Both the position numbers and the translations under genes were made by a program. From assembly GCF_907164915.1 (NCBI RefSeq), contig NC_061863.1, positions 37,731,382 to 37,795,381 on the forward strand: a stretch of 64,000 bases of DNA. Direction: 5' to 3'. The number at the start of each line of letters is the position of its first letter. Positions within the stretch are counted from its first letter, which is position 1. Origin of the DNA: Impatiens glandulifera (taxonomy: Eukaryota; Streptophyta; Magnoliopsida; Ericales; Balsaminaceae). The notes under the pieces are model-generated. The model saw only the letters and a program-made list of their open reading frames with translations, did no database searches and was not told the origin of the DNA. Shown piece after piece: positions 23,301 through 34,883 of this stretch.

Positions 23301-24087
23301 TGCAGGAGAGCTGCAGGAAGGAAGCATGGAGCATACTCTTCTGAGTATACATTTTAGGAGATCAACAATGACCTTTCCCATTCCAAAGGACTAAGTCTTT
23401 TATGTCTTAAAAATATTTTTGGTCTTAAGGACCTCAAAATATTTGTTCATTCATTTTGTACATGCACAAAATGAGAGGGTAAATTTATCTTGGAAATAAA
23501 GATAGACTCTTACAAAAAGGCTTTAATCGGTCTATTAGACGAGGTCGTCTAAGAGAAAAACCATGTACTTAGACGTATTTTACTCACACTCTATGCATCT
23601 AAGTCTTCGTGTCTTGGTTAATAACATGTGCGGTTAGACGTATATGTCTAATAGATGCTAGACGTTTTTACGACAAGAGCAATTGGATGATCACGTCTAA
23701 CCAAACACACGTCTAATACGTGGTGTTTATGTGTAATTAGACGTCGACGTCTAATAGACGTTAGACGATTATAAGACACGTGATTAGACGCTAGCGTCTA
23801 ATAGTCGTTTAGATTTCATAGATTGGTGTAGTAAGAAAAACGTCTAACTACGTGTGTATTAGACCGATCAAGGACAACTGTCCCAAGTGATGTGATATCT
23901 AATTTTCCCACTCAAACAAAAACATAGTCATCTCCGAGTAACATTAAGACATGTTTCTTTCAAGTTAAGAGAGAATGACTAATATACCCCCAAATTATTG
24001 ATGACTATTTAGAAAGGACGTTTAATATTAATTGATGGGCCATACCGCTAGGAAATATGACGGTTACCCTATGTGACTCTTGGGAGT
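23301..24087 (+). other. Spacer before the extra gene of copia D, with perfect palindromes
   Basis: No gene. Between 23530 and 23860 there are at least six TTAGACG/CGTCTAA palindromes, among them the perfect 20-mers ATTAGACGTCGACGTCTAAT (23736-23755) and ATTAGACGCTAGCGTCTAAT (23783-23802). They share arms with the LTR array but have different centres. The remainder up to the TATA box is AT-rich. Confidence 0.75.
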
Positions 24088-24097
24088 CTATATAAGG
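24088..24097 (+). promoter_or_regulatory. TATA box upstream of the copia D extra gene
   Basis: CTATATAAGG lies 122 bp before the ATG at 24219. The stretch between is CT-rich ('ctttttctctctt'), like a plant 5' leader. The position corresponds to the TATA boxes before all three extra ORFs of element G. Confidence 0.6.
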
Positions 24098-24218
24098 ACA
24101 TTCTGCATGAGATTGAAAGATCTTTTTCTCTCTTAAAATCTCTTAAGAACCGTAGATTTGTTTGATTTTCTGTGTAAGAAACCCTTGCTCATCTTATGTC
24201 TGTTCGTATTCTTTCAAA

Positions 24219-27200
24219 ATGAGAAACAAGAGAATCACACTTGGTCAATTTTCTCTACAGGTTGATTTTTCCTCTATCTACACGTTTGATCAGCAAGATG
24301 TGGTCGATATGTTCAGATCCCTTGAATATTCCGGTCTCGGGAAATACCTTGGCGGGCCATTCATATTCCACGAAAAAGAAGTTAGGGAGTTTTTCAAATC
24401 GGCGACAATGGTCAGCAATTCCATTACTGCAACAATGAATGATACATAAGTCTCTTTCAACGAAGCATCCTATGCGGAGTTCTTCGAACTTCTGTCGGAG
24501 GGGCACACTCTCAACTTGAATTTGCCATCTGAAGTCACATCAGAAATGAAGACGGTTTTCTCCGCCGATGGCTCAGAGATTCGACTAAACGGAAGTAAGA
24601 AGGCTCTTAAATTTTGTGAATGATGTGGTGGTTAAAGCGCTTCAAGGGAAGGCGGGCTCTTTCCATCTGTATAGTCAAGACCGTTATGACTATATGTCGG
24701 CTATTTCCAAAGAGATTCAGGTCAATTGGGCCTCAACTTTGTACCTGAACCTATGCTCTGCTATCAATCAAGAGAACAAAGAAAGTGTAAACTTTGCTGC
24801 TCAACTGAGTCGTCAGTGGGAACATTTAGGGGTCCCCATGGGAGATTCTGATACGATTAACTCTACCCGGGTGTACAATGTCTTCACTGTTGCTAACACC
24901 CTTGTCCGAATGAAGAATAACAAGGAATCGTTCTCGAGAGAATTAAGCCAACAGACAGGAGGAAGGTCTGTTACTCGTTCCAAACATCTAGTGGCTTCTA
25001 TCTTGTCTACAGGAGCCAAAATATCACAAACTGTCAATGAATCAGAGGCTAGTTTCACTAGTCTTAAAAGATCTTCGAAGAAGGACTCTGAAATAGTTGG
25101 TTCCAGAGTTAAGCAAGGTCCCGTCGAACTTGCTACTATTCCCATGTCTCCCCTGTCTCCAACTGTGAGTCAATTAAGAAAGCCATCCAAGTCCTCTGTT
25201 TCAAGAGGAGATAAATTAAAGGCGTCTAGGGCGTCTAAGTCTGTAAAAGCATCATCGAAGGTAACCCCTTCCCAATCTCAGGATGAAGTGCCTAAATTTA
25301 ATGTTCCTGAGTTTGAACAAGTCTATTTTTATTCATGTTGAGGAATCTACTATCGGGACAATTGTTGAGCCAATTGATCCAAATACTAAAATTCTTGGCA
25401 GGACTCTGTCTCCTGTCCGTCAACCCGATCTTATTGTTGTTGATGCTACAGTGTCTCTTGAACCAGAGCAAGGTGCAGTTCTTACCCTTGTTGTTGGTGA
25501 TGCATCTGAAAAGGCCATTTTCGTGCCAGTCGAAGAGCCCCCTATTTCCAATCCTATCCCAACAGAGTCCGTAGTGACTGAAAACCTTGTTCAGTCAGAA
25601 CCCACGCCAGGACTCTTTGCTAGACCCTTTTCTGCTCATGAGTTAAAGCGTTCCATAAGAAAGGCTACGGGAATCACGTTTGGGGAACCAAGTCCTACTC
25701 CAAAGCCTGTTGAGGTTATTGGAAAAAGGGGAGAGTGTTGCAACCGATTCTAATGAAGAGGTTTCTGAAGCAACCTGCATTGTCAACCTTATGATGGATC
25801 GGGCTAGTATAATTACTGCTGAAAAGATCGAGATCTTTGATACTTGGGTCTTGAACAGAATGTCTATTAAGTGTGATGAGGTAATCAAGGGTAAAGGCAT
25901 AAGCAGTCAATGGTTTAAGCTACTCAGCACTAAAAAGAGAGTCCTGAAATGGGCCAGGACATCGGAAGTTTATGAAGCTCTTAAGAGAAAAAAGCTCGTT
26001 GAAGCAAATTTGAGAGGAAGAGCTCTCTTTCCGATTCTTCAAGCCATAATAGCCAATTTCAATCCTCTTGAGAGGATTGCTAAGGCAGAGGAGAAAGCTC
26101 TGAAAAGACTAGACGATATTATGCAAGATTACATTTCTATCGTTGTTAGTTACGTTCATGGAGAAAATTACTTAGGGGTTAGTCCATTTGGAAGTTCCTC
26201 AGATGAAGATGAACTTATGGATCTATCCGATGATCGTGATGTTGCTTAAGATGAGCAAGTTGCTACTCTTCTTATAGAATTGGGAAGTTTTTTAGCTGAA
26301 GAAAAATGTCTAATGGCTCAACCCAGAATTGAGAAAATTGTGGAACCTATTCAAACCAATCCTATTTTCGAAAAAGAAGAAGTCGTTAAGGAACCCGTTC
26401 AATCTCTTGAAAAGGAAGTGTTGGAGACCCTTATTCTCGAAGTATTGGCATCTCCTGAGAAGGAGGCTGAAGTTAGTCATCCTGATGTAGCTTGATCTGA
26501 GGGGGAACCCTCAAATGACAAGGAATCAGAGAAGAGTTCCTCATCTGAGAGGGAACAAGCTAAAAATGATGAATCATCAGAAGGGCTTCTGTTGTCTCAA
26601 TGTTTCATTCTAGGATCACCCAAGCTTCGACAATTTCCTGATATCACTGCTGTGAATATTCATGATGATGTTGTCAAACTTCCTCATCATTCAGACGGGT
26701 CGCCCAGTCCGGTTCAAAAGGTATGTGAAAAAATTTTGGATGATGAAGAAGAAGGAAAGTCTGAAAGTGATTCAGAGAAGGATGGACCCGAGCAGTCCAT
26801 GCAAGTTCACACCCATATCAGTCCCATTCAGACCGCTCCAGCAGATTCTCAAGAGATTTCATCTAATGAAGGATCATCCGCTGGTGGTACAAAGCTTAGG
26901 AAGTCCATGACAGCATCGATGGCATCTCTTTAGAAGAATATGGTTGTAATGGAATCCAATATGGTAAAGATTATGAAGACTCATAAAGCAAACAAGAAGG
27001 AATTTGCTGATCTTCTTAAAACCCATAATGAGATGGAGTAGACACTGACGAGGAACACGAACGAGATTCATACCCTCAACAAGACATACACTAAATTTGA
27101 AAAGAACTTCTTCAAACGGCAAACCGAGTTGAACTATTACGAAAGGGAAAATACCATTGAACTCCATAATGAAGTTATGGATGGAATTAGCTTGCTTCGA

Positions 27201-27586
27201 AATCAGATGATTGAGATTCAAGGTAATATGAGCAGAGCTAATGCTGAGCGGTTAGAACATGATGATTCCTTTGCAAGGAAGATTCAGGCTGAAGAAGATG
27301 CTAAAGTTGCTGCCGAGAAAAAGAAGAATCTTATTACTCAAGGAGATGACAATAACGGCAGAAGAGGTGGTGGTGTTTCAACAGGCACCAGATCAAAGCG
27401 AAAGCAACTAGTGATGATAACGGTATTCCAATCAAAAGAGGCGGACGTCGCAACGGTGATCGTGGTGGAAGTGGTCGTGGTGGCCGTTCTCTCCCTCCGT
27501 TTCGAAACCTTCTGACTGGTGAAAAATTCAGTTGTCAAGTATCTCGCTACCCAATTGATCCTCTCGTGAAAAGGGAAGATCAATAA
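24219..27586 (+). pseudogene. Extra 3' gene of copia D: shared N-terminal domain, acidic linker, coiled coil, RGG tail
   Basis: The start at 24219 gives MRNKRITLGQFSLQVDF. The shared domain follows: GLGKYLGGPFIF, EVREFFKSA, then after frame changes IQVNWASTLYLNL (about 24715). Next come a Ser/Lys-rich linker, a Pro/Glu/Val-rich segment, a helical section (25760-26130), an acidic Ser/Glu-rich region and a long charged helix with coiled-coil character (26940-27330). The tail KRGGRRNGDRGGSGRGGR (27431-27487) is an RGG box of the kind that binds RNA. The stop is TAA at 27584. Uninterrupted, it would be about 1,120 residues; stops and at least four frameshifts (near 24600, 25320, 25720 and 27405) break it. 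No signal peptide or membrane helix is apparent. Function unknown. Confidence 0.7.
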
Positions 27587-27774
27587 TCTTTTTTCTCTTA
27601 AACTATCTTCTGTTAGTTTGTGAACTTGGTTCTTTAAACTTGGTTTCTGAATATTGGTTTTTGGAAATTATTTATGTAAGATTGGTGAACAAGTATGTCT
27701 GTTTCTTTCATTTGATGGATGTTCATTTCGTTAACTATGCAAAGTTTTAACATCATCATCAAAAAGGGGGAAAT
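27587..27774 (+). promoter_or_regulatory. 3' UTR and polypurine tract of copia D
   Basis: The AT-rich tail ends with 'catcatcatcaaaaagggggaaat' at 27751-27774, directly before the 3' LTR. The purine run at 27761-27773 is the expected plus-strand primer site. The same motif stands before the E LTR and, inverted, at 63934-63950. Confidence 0.8.
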
Positions 27775-29401
27775 TGTTGGGTCAAATTATTTTTACTAAG
27801 GGTCAAAGTATTTTGATTAATGGAATTTTGATGATGTGTTGATATAAAACTTAAATTAAGCCGTCTAATTGTTTTTGGTGCAGGTGTATCGAAAACATGG
27901 TGTACTAGACTAAGTCTGAATAAGGTTCATTAGTCTTATTGGCTATTAGATGCATTGAGTTAGACGTGCAGTCTAACAGATACATAGTTTGACGAGGAGT
28001 TTAACGGATACGTAGTTAGACGTGCCATCTAACATATACGTAGTTAGACGTGTCATCTAACAGACACGTAGTTAGACGTGTAGTCTAACAGATACGAAAT
28101 TAGACGTGTAGTCTAATAGACGTAGTTAGACGTGCAGTTTAATAGATACGTAGATAGACGTGTAGTCTAACGGATACGTAGTTAGACCCGCAGTCTAACA
28201 GATATGTAGTTAGACGTGCAGTCTAACAGATGAGAGTTAGACGTGCAGTCTAACTCCTTCAAATTAGTCTGAATGGAAACATAGTTAGACGTGTCGTCTA
28301 ACAGATGAGAGTTAGGCGTGCAGTCTAACTCCTTCAGATTAGTCTGAAGGGAAACGTAGTTAGACGTGTCGTCTAACAGATGAGAGTTAGATGTGCAGTC
28401 TAACTCTTTCAAATTAGTCTAAAGGGAACCGTAATTAGACGTGTCGTCAAATCCCATTAGATCGGGTGGTCTAATGGATCCTGCTATTAGACGGGGGTGT
28501 CTAATTTCATTAGACTTGTCAGTCTAAGTGAAAAACGTCTAATGCCATGCATAAGTAGTTGCTTGAAGCTAGCGTTCGTCTACCCATGATCAACTAGCTG
28601 TACGCTACTCCTACTCCACTTTTCAGTGCAGAGCAGCACGACAGCCAATTGCAACCAATTAATTAATGCCATGTAAGCAAATATTCTTCACATTACTTGT
28701 ACGCTAGAAGAATATTTGGCGCACTACCAGATTGGTACAACCACGATCTTGGTGCTTAGAGTCTGTTGTACATGTGTACTATGAAAGTGTTCCAATGGAA
28801 GTTTGCCACGTGTCATTATAGAAGATTTGACCGTTGGTTCCTACTTTCTATTTAAAGATCCTCAAGGAGAACGAACGAACTGAAAGAATTTGAGTGAACT
28901 GTCGGAATAAGAGAGATATCGATCTATCAGTTGCTGAACACTAAACTTACTCACGAATTGCTTTCTTGTTTTACTATGTGTTTATCAAGATAGAGATAGA
29001 ATCAAAATATTGTCTAGCTGAATAATATTCTTCAATATATTGTATGTTGAACAGAGTCTATTATGTTCAACAATGAGCTAGCCTTGCAACTGTATTTGAT
29101 TCTAAGAAACGTATAGTGAATCATTTCGGTGGTTGGAAAAAGGGGTGACGTAGGAGAGTTTTTCTCCGAACATTCATAAACAACTCTTTGTGTCATTTAC
29201 ATTCTGTCATCATCTCCTTCTTTGGTTCTCAGCTTCAAACCCAAACAAACGTTTCCGCACTTGAATCGTTCAAGAGTTTGCAAGGGTTTGAGTAGAATAG
29301 AAAGTGATATAAATCCCTAATAGGATTTCTATCAACTCGTTTTTCCGAAGCCGTCATCAATAGTCAAACCCCCGACTCTTTCGATTACGCTGATCCTATC
29401 A
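27775..29401 (+). repeat. 3' LTR of copia D (1627 bp)
   Basis: It starts TGTTGGGTCAAAT and ends GATCCTATCA; the inverted LTR at 62149-63933 has the same two ends. It contains the hairpin array (27960-28560), a conserved central part and the U5 motif ggggtgacgtaggag...ctccgaacattcataaa at about 29147. The downstream sequence belongs to the E LTR. Confidence 0.75.
27960..28560 (+). repeat. TTAGAC/GTCTAA hairpin array in the D LTR
   Basis: About twenty units of the form TTAGACGTGCAGTCTAA or with GTGTAG, GTGTCG or GTGCCA centres, separated by 'agatacgtag' or similar. Near 28230-28430 a larger unit of about 70 bp repeats three times and adds a second palindrome around 'ccttcagattagtctgaagg'. A reverse reading frame over 28182-28412 is only a product of this repeat. 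Confidence 0.85.
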
Positions 29402-30079
29402 AACCGTATTTCCAGTACAAGACAAGATTAGAGTATATTCGGCGCACTTCTTGTTCATTACGGCCACAATCCAAATATTCAGAGCCTGCTATATTCCCGT
29501 ACTATAGGAGGCCATCTAACGGACACATGCCACATGTCCACAAAGAATATTCGACCGTTGGTGCACTTCAACCATAAATAGAAGCTCAAGGACAATGGTT
29601 GAACGGTTCAAAAAAAGAAAAACATTCTGATTAACACACACATTAAATCTCTTACTGACTGTCTAGATGTGATTATATTGTAATTGCATACTATCTTTTC
29701 TGTGAGAAACCTCAGTGCTATATGTTGAACAAAGGTTGTTTTGTTCAACAGAGAGTTAGCTAGATCAATGAGCTGTATTTGATTCAAAGTCTTTAGTGGA
29801 TATGCTTTCGGTTGTGGAAGAACGGGTGATATAAGAGTTTTATCTCTGAACATCCATAAAACTCCATGTGTTCTTTACCTTTTGTCATTTACATTTATCT
29901 GACTAATGCTTCAAATCCAACAAACAGTTCCGCACTGGAATCTGTTTCAAGAGTTTGTGAATATTTGTGAAGAATAGAAACAGATACTAATCCCTCATAA
30001 GATTTTTATCGATTTTTTTATCGTAAGTTGTTCACAATAGTCAGATCCCAGTCTTTATTGTTAACACTAATCCCAACAC
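29402..30079 (+). repeat. 3' LTR of copia E, right piece
   Basis: It carries a second copy of the central and U5 LTR blocks, including 'cgggtgatataagagttttatctctgaacatccataaa' at about 29826, and ends CCCAACA. This is the LTR terminus that pairs with the start at 1831/8690 and with the 5-bp duplication at 30080. Its left boundary coincides with the end of the D LTR. Confidence 0.65.
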
Positions 30080-30084
30080 CTCCT

Positions 30085-30695
30085 CAAAGAGTTCAAGCTT
30101 GAGCACCACAAGTCTTCGTCCTATCAACCCCAATCTAACGGTGCGGTCGTAGTAGAAAGCAAGAATGTGATTAGGATGATCAAGAAGATGATCAACACAT
30201 ATAAGGATTAGAATGAAAATTTTCCATTTTCCTTTTAGGGATATCGTATGACTGTCCGAGCATTAACAATCGAAACTCTTTTTTCTCTAGTGTATGGTAT
30301 GAATTCCATACAACCTATCGAGATTGAAATCCCTATATTGAGAGTACATTTAGAATCCCACGTCATAGAAGAATATTGGGCAAAATCTTGATATGACCAG
30401 TTGACGTTAATTGAAGACCAGAGGTTAAACGCTTTATGCAAAACCCAGACTTACCAACTACGAATGACCAATACCTTTAATAGAAAGGTAAAGCTCTAAA
30501 ACCTAAAAGAAGGTGACTTGGTGCTTAAGGTAACCCTAGAATTATTAGACCCCAAGGGCAAGTTCCAACAATGATGGAAGGACCATTCTTAATCATGAAA
30601 ATCCTCTCTAGAGGTGCAGTTCACCTATTTACCATAGAAGGCGAAAAATTTATTGTTCCAAGTAATTTAAATTCACTAAAAATATATTATGTATA
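30085..30695 (+). pseudogene. Tat-1 integrase, C-terminal part
   Basis: It resumes where 1830 broke off. The text follows Tat-2 from about 15020: KNVIRMIKKM, a GDLVLKV-like block, the 'GKFQ' region, and an end equivalent to DDLKRYYV at about 30690. Several stops and small indels are present. Confidence 0.85.
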
Positions 30696-30715
30696 ATAAA
30701 GACTAGTGCGTACCA

Positions 30716-31100
30716 CATCTCACAATCTAGCCTTACCAATACTATGATAGCTCACAATCCATCTTTACAAAGACTACCACAACTCACAATCCAGCCTTAC
30801 CAGGACCACCACGGCTCCCAATCCAGCCTTACCAGTATTACCATGGCTCCCAATCCAGCCTTACCAGGATTATGACGACTCCCAATTCAGCCTTACTAGG
30901 ATTTTGATGCCTCCCAATCCAACCTTACCAGGACTATGACGGCTCACAATCCAACCTTACCAGGACTACAATGACTCTCAATTGAGCTTTACCAGAACTA
31001 CCACAACTCGTAATCTAACTTTACTAGGATTAACACGGCTCCTAATTCAGCCTTACTAGGACTACCACGGCTCACAATCCAGCCTTACAAGGATTATGAA
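30716..31100 (+). repeat. ~32-bp minisatellite after the Tat-1 integrase
   Basis: About twelve degenerate copies of 'cacaatccagccttaccagg' plus 'actaccacggct'. It is the same family as 15650-15805 and at the same place in the element. Its right end is cut at about 31103 by LTR sequence. Confidence 0.85.
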
Positions 31101-31103
31101 AGC

Positions 31104-31539
31104 TCTGTTCTGTTCAACAGTTAGCTAGCACTGAATCTGTATTTGATTCAAAGAAAAGTATAGTGAATCCTTCTGGTGGTTGGAAGAAGGGGTGACGTAG
31201 GAGAGTTTTGCTCCGAACATCCATAAACAACCCTCTATGTCTTTTTTATTTTGTCTTTCATTATCTCTTTCGTTCTTAGCTTCAAACCCAGACAAACGTT
31301 TCCGCACTTGAATCGCTTCAAGAGTTTGCAAAGGTTTGTGAAGATTAGAAAGCGATATAAATCCCTAACAGAATTTCTATGAAACCGTTTTCCAGAAGTT
31401 GTCATCAATAGTTTGACCCCTGTCTCAATTGGTCCATCGATCCTTTCAATTTGTCAAGAATAAAAACATATACGAATCGTTTATCATAAGTTGTTCACAA
31501 TAGCCTGAGCCCAGTCTCTATTATTAGCACTGATCCAAA
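31104..31539 (+). repeat. Copia E/D-type LTR fragment (right half)
   Basis: It begins inside the LTR at 'gttctgttcaacagttagctagc', contains the U5 motif ggggtgacgtaggag...ctccgaacatccataaa at about 31190, and ends ccaaaca at 31539. The left half and hairpin array are missing. It fuses directly to Tat-1 repeats. Confidence 0.75.
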
Positions 31540-31544
31540 CACAT

Positions 31545-32303
31545 TCTTATCCTCCGACGATCATGAGAAAGAAGACAATTGGGGTTTAAAACGATGTCGT
31601 TTTGAGTGTAAACGCGGACACAGAACGTTTCCTCCGCGTTCTGTTAGCCTTCTATCGCGATCCATTAGCGTTTCATCTAACAGGTGTTAGTTGGTTCGCT
31701 ACTACGCGGGCGCGCATTCCTTCAGATGCAGCGGGATACGCGGACGCATCTAGGGCGTTGAATGAAAATCCTATGCCTATCTGTTTGACGTGGTTTTGAC
31801 TGCAACTTTTTTCCAAGGTTTCGACCAAACTTGATTGCGATTTTATTTTTTATTTTAAAACATTAAAATTTTGTTTGAAATTGATTTTTCTTTCACCCTT
31901 TTCGCTTTAATTTTTTCTTTTAAAATACACAAAATATTAAAAATAAATATGACAAATATTTTGCCAATTTTTTTTTTTGCATAGTTTTGGGTTAAAGAAA
32001 TAATTTTTGGAGATAAAATGGATACCTTATTTCATCCTAAATTATTTAGTTTTCTCACTTAATTTTTCTAAAATTATTTAAGATAAAACGAGTACAATAT
32101 TTATCCCAAATACGTTTTTTTGTGTTTTGGCCATTTTCCTTAATTAATTAGTTTTTAATTATCAGAATAAATATTATAATAATTGATTTAATTATGATTT
32201 TTCTTTGGGGTTAATTATTTTTATTTTTTATTCGAAAATAAATCAAAATAATTATTTTAATTTTATAAATTGGGTGGATAGATTTTTAGTGTTTACACCT
32301 ACA
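31545..32303 (-). repeat. Tat-type LTR fragment, inverted
   Basis: On the minus strand it starts TGTAGGTGTAAACAC at 32303, followed by an AT-rich stretch and then a GC-richer part. 'aaaacgatgtcgttt' at about 31590 matches the 'aaaacgacgtcgttt' block of the Tat-2 LTR at about 20060. The promoter part is absent. An open frame at 31602-31799 within it is not a gene. Confidence 0.55.
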
Positions 32304-33984
32304 AACGAACAAGAAATCACCAATGGAATTTGAACAATTGACAAAAACACATGGATGAATCTTTTTGAAATTATTATTCAGAATTAAATGGTGTTAAAGT
32401 CTTACAACCCTCTCTGAATTACAAAAGAAGTAATGAATGAGTATTGGTGAAGAGCTATGAACAACATCAAAGACTTTTGATTGGTAGACAAGATACCAAC
32501 TATAAAATCTTCTTTAGACGAGCGAAGGTTGTCAAGAGTGGTTGATGAAATTTCTCTTTCTAGATTTTAGGAATTAGAGATTCATGATTTTCCAGTCCTT
32601 TTAGGATGTGAAGAGAATGAGAATTATATAATAAGATGGAATGGTAATATGGATAATTCACACTTAAATGGGCTTTCTACGTTTGTGACTAGATTCGTGT
32701 GCATTTAACTAGTGGGCCGAGTTTAAGATAATTGGTTGAATGGCCCATAATCAAGTCATTACAACAACCATGCACCAAGTTATGATTTTTTTTTAACAAA
32801 ATGTGGCTTTTGGTTGGTTCCGTTTGAGCAATGAGCTTGCTCGAGCTCTCCCAATCGACTTAAATTGAGTGACGGGTTGAGTTTAATACCATTGGAAATG
32901 TATGCTCGAGGGCTTCACTTTTTGTGGTAAATCCTTTTCAAGAGGTAATATGTAGGTCCACAAATTATTGGATGAAGATTGTGACCATATTTTTATTTTG
33001 TTTGACACTTGTGGCTTACGAGAACCTCCTATCTAGCATAAATTGAATGACATATTGTTTTTGGTAAAAAAAATTAAATCAATAAAATTTATATTGATAT
33101 GTGATATAGCTTGTGAGGTCGGACCATAGCCCGACTTATCGCCTAAGAAAGTTGCATGTGTTATTGCCTAACAAAATTTAGAGGCTAAACAGAACACATA
33201 ATTCTTCTCCCTATGAGCTTTTCAATATTTTATCAGTTGAATGATGACCTAAAGTCGGTGCCATTGGATTGGTATATCTATGCGCTTCAATTTGAGTGGC
33301 AAGGTATTTTTAAGAGGCAGACTCTAACTTTATGAATATCTGATAGAAGTCAGGTGGTCCAAAACAGACCAAGGTGATTAAGGGGATTGTAGATGATCCT
33401 GTTAACTTTACAATGCAATCAGAATCATCGAGTTTGATTAAGTATTGATCTCTAGACAAATTTCAGAAGAAAATTGTGTAAGTTAAATTTTATCTAGATT
33501 TTTCCAGAATTTCTAAGTAATAAATGAAGAACCTGTTCTTCATATTCCATAATACGGTGGTCTGGCAACGACTTCGGCGACCGGAAGCCTGGAGAAGAGG
33601 ATGACATGAACCCGTTCTATTTTTAAATTCTTCTTCTCTTTTTTTTGCAGACCACTTTCTTGAAAAATGTAAAGATCAATATTATACTTAAAATTTACCG
33701 TTTTAGACCTGATTATTTAAAGGTGTTAAATTTTACAAATTTTGTGTTTTAAAAAAAAAAGTTGTGTTTTTAACTGACTCAAAATAGAACCAAGAAGGTT
33801 GGAGAATTAAATATTTATTTAAGAACTTCAAGTTTAGTAATCAATATTTATTATCATAATAGACCAACTTCATTTATTTTAATGTACCGTCAAACTTATT
33901 TTATTCCCATTTTGTTATGTTCTATTTCTAAAAAATTAAAAGTTATAATTTTTTTGCCAGCTATATAATTAGTTAGTCGAAACA
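32304..33984. other. AT-rich intergenic DNA, no gene seen
   Basis: No reading frame with recognisable protein content and no terminal repeats found. Two loosely similar stretches, near 32870-32970 and 33230-33340 ('ataccattgg' / 'gtgccattgg', then 'gcttcaattt'-like text), suggest an old internal duplication. Confidence 0.4.
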
Positions 33985-34883
33985 TGTTAGAATTATCCTA
34001 ATTAGATACTAATTTAATATGTGCGAAATTAAAATCTGAATGCGGCGGAATCGTACCTTAATTTGATTGCATGAATCTTTTATTTCCTTGTAATAGAAAA
34101 AGTCTTTAATTTTTATATCTTTAGACTTTCTTTTTGTGGAATGGTTCTTCCATTTGATGAGTAAGTCAATAGATTTCTCTCTCTATTGATGGGGACGCAA
34201 AGGAGAATTGACATTACCTTAAATGGGGACCATTACCATTACATATAACCAACAGTAAGTTAGTTATTATGGTTTGACAATTTCTAATTTAGCCCTTCAT
34301 AAAATTAGAAATGTCACTTAGGTATTCTCACTTTATATTCATGACAAATACACCCATAAGCCATAAACTTAATTTCACATTAGATCACATTATTTTGGCT
34401 TATATTAAATATGACATATGCACAATTATTTATTATACAAGTGACCCTATAAATTCCAACAATCTCTCACTGGGTCACGTATATACAAAAAATAAATGTA
34501 TTAACCATAATGCGCCTAAAATTTTATGTCATCTCAATCATATGTTGTATTAAACAATTTTATCAATTAATTATATCAATATAGGACCAAAGAGCTCGTC
34601 GTTGTATTTAAGCACAACTAGACCCAACAATGATCACATAAATCAATACAATTAATTGACAAATCATATCATGAATATGAGGCATGAAAATTTCATGCAA
34701 GGTGATCTTTTCATGTCAATTTTCAACTGGTCCTACTTGACTTTAGTGAGATCATACTTTAAACATAATTATACAAAGTGTAATGAACTGAATAATACTT
34801 AATTTCTGATCTATTAAAAAAAAACCTCATAAATATTTATAAAATAACTAAATTGAAAGACAACCAAACTACAAACTCCCACT

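Larger units (their letters stand above)
22684..29401 (+). mobile_element. Copia element D, left-truncated and lacking pol
   Basis: It comprises the end of gag, a spacer with palindromes, a large extra gene, a polypurine tract and a full 3' LTR (27775-29401). The 5' LTR, most of gag and all of protease-integrase-RT-RNaseH are missing. The 3' LTR is followed directly by the right piece of the E LTR, so D inserted in that LTR. Its right flank is aaccg; the left duplicate is lost. Confidence 0.7.
1826..30084 (+). mobile_element. Copia element E with nested insertions, flanked by a 5-bp target duplication
   Basis: The left LTR begins TGTTGG at 1831 and the right end closes with CCAACA at 30079. 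The flanking pentamers are cctca (1826-1830) and cctcc (30080-30084), a target duplication with one change. The sequence on both sides is one Tat integrase gene: the left flank stops, and the right flank resumes, at the same place in Tat-2 (about 15017). E therefore inserted into Tat-1. Its present 28-kb span results from later insertions: Tat-2 and copia D both lie within its 3' LTR. E's own parts are 1831-9013 and 29402-30079. Confidence 0.75.

Noticed and set aside
24219..27586. Reading the extra genes as retroviral envelope proteins
   Set aside because: No signal peptide, membrane helix or glycoprotein pattern visible; basic or RGG tails argue for an intracellular role.
28182..28412. Minus-strand frame with repeated 'NLKELDCT' text, and a similar one at 60143-60340
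   Set aside because: Translation of the hairpin array; a repeat with a unit divisible by three leaves open frames by chance.
31602..31799. 65-residue frame in a GC-richer stretch
   Set aside because: The stretch matches the Tat LTR in inverted orientation; the frame is a consequence of GC content.
34311..34553. Open frames of about 80 residues at 34311, 38169 and 40378
   Set aside because: All three are the same segment of the short copia LTR and its border, not genes.
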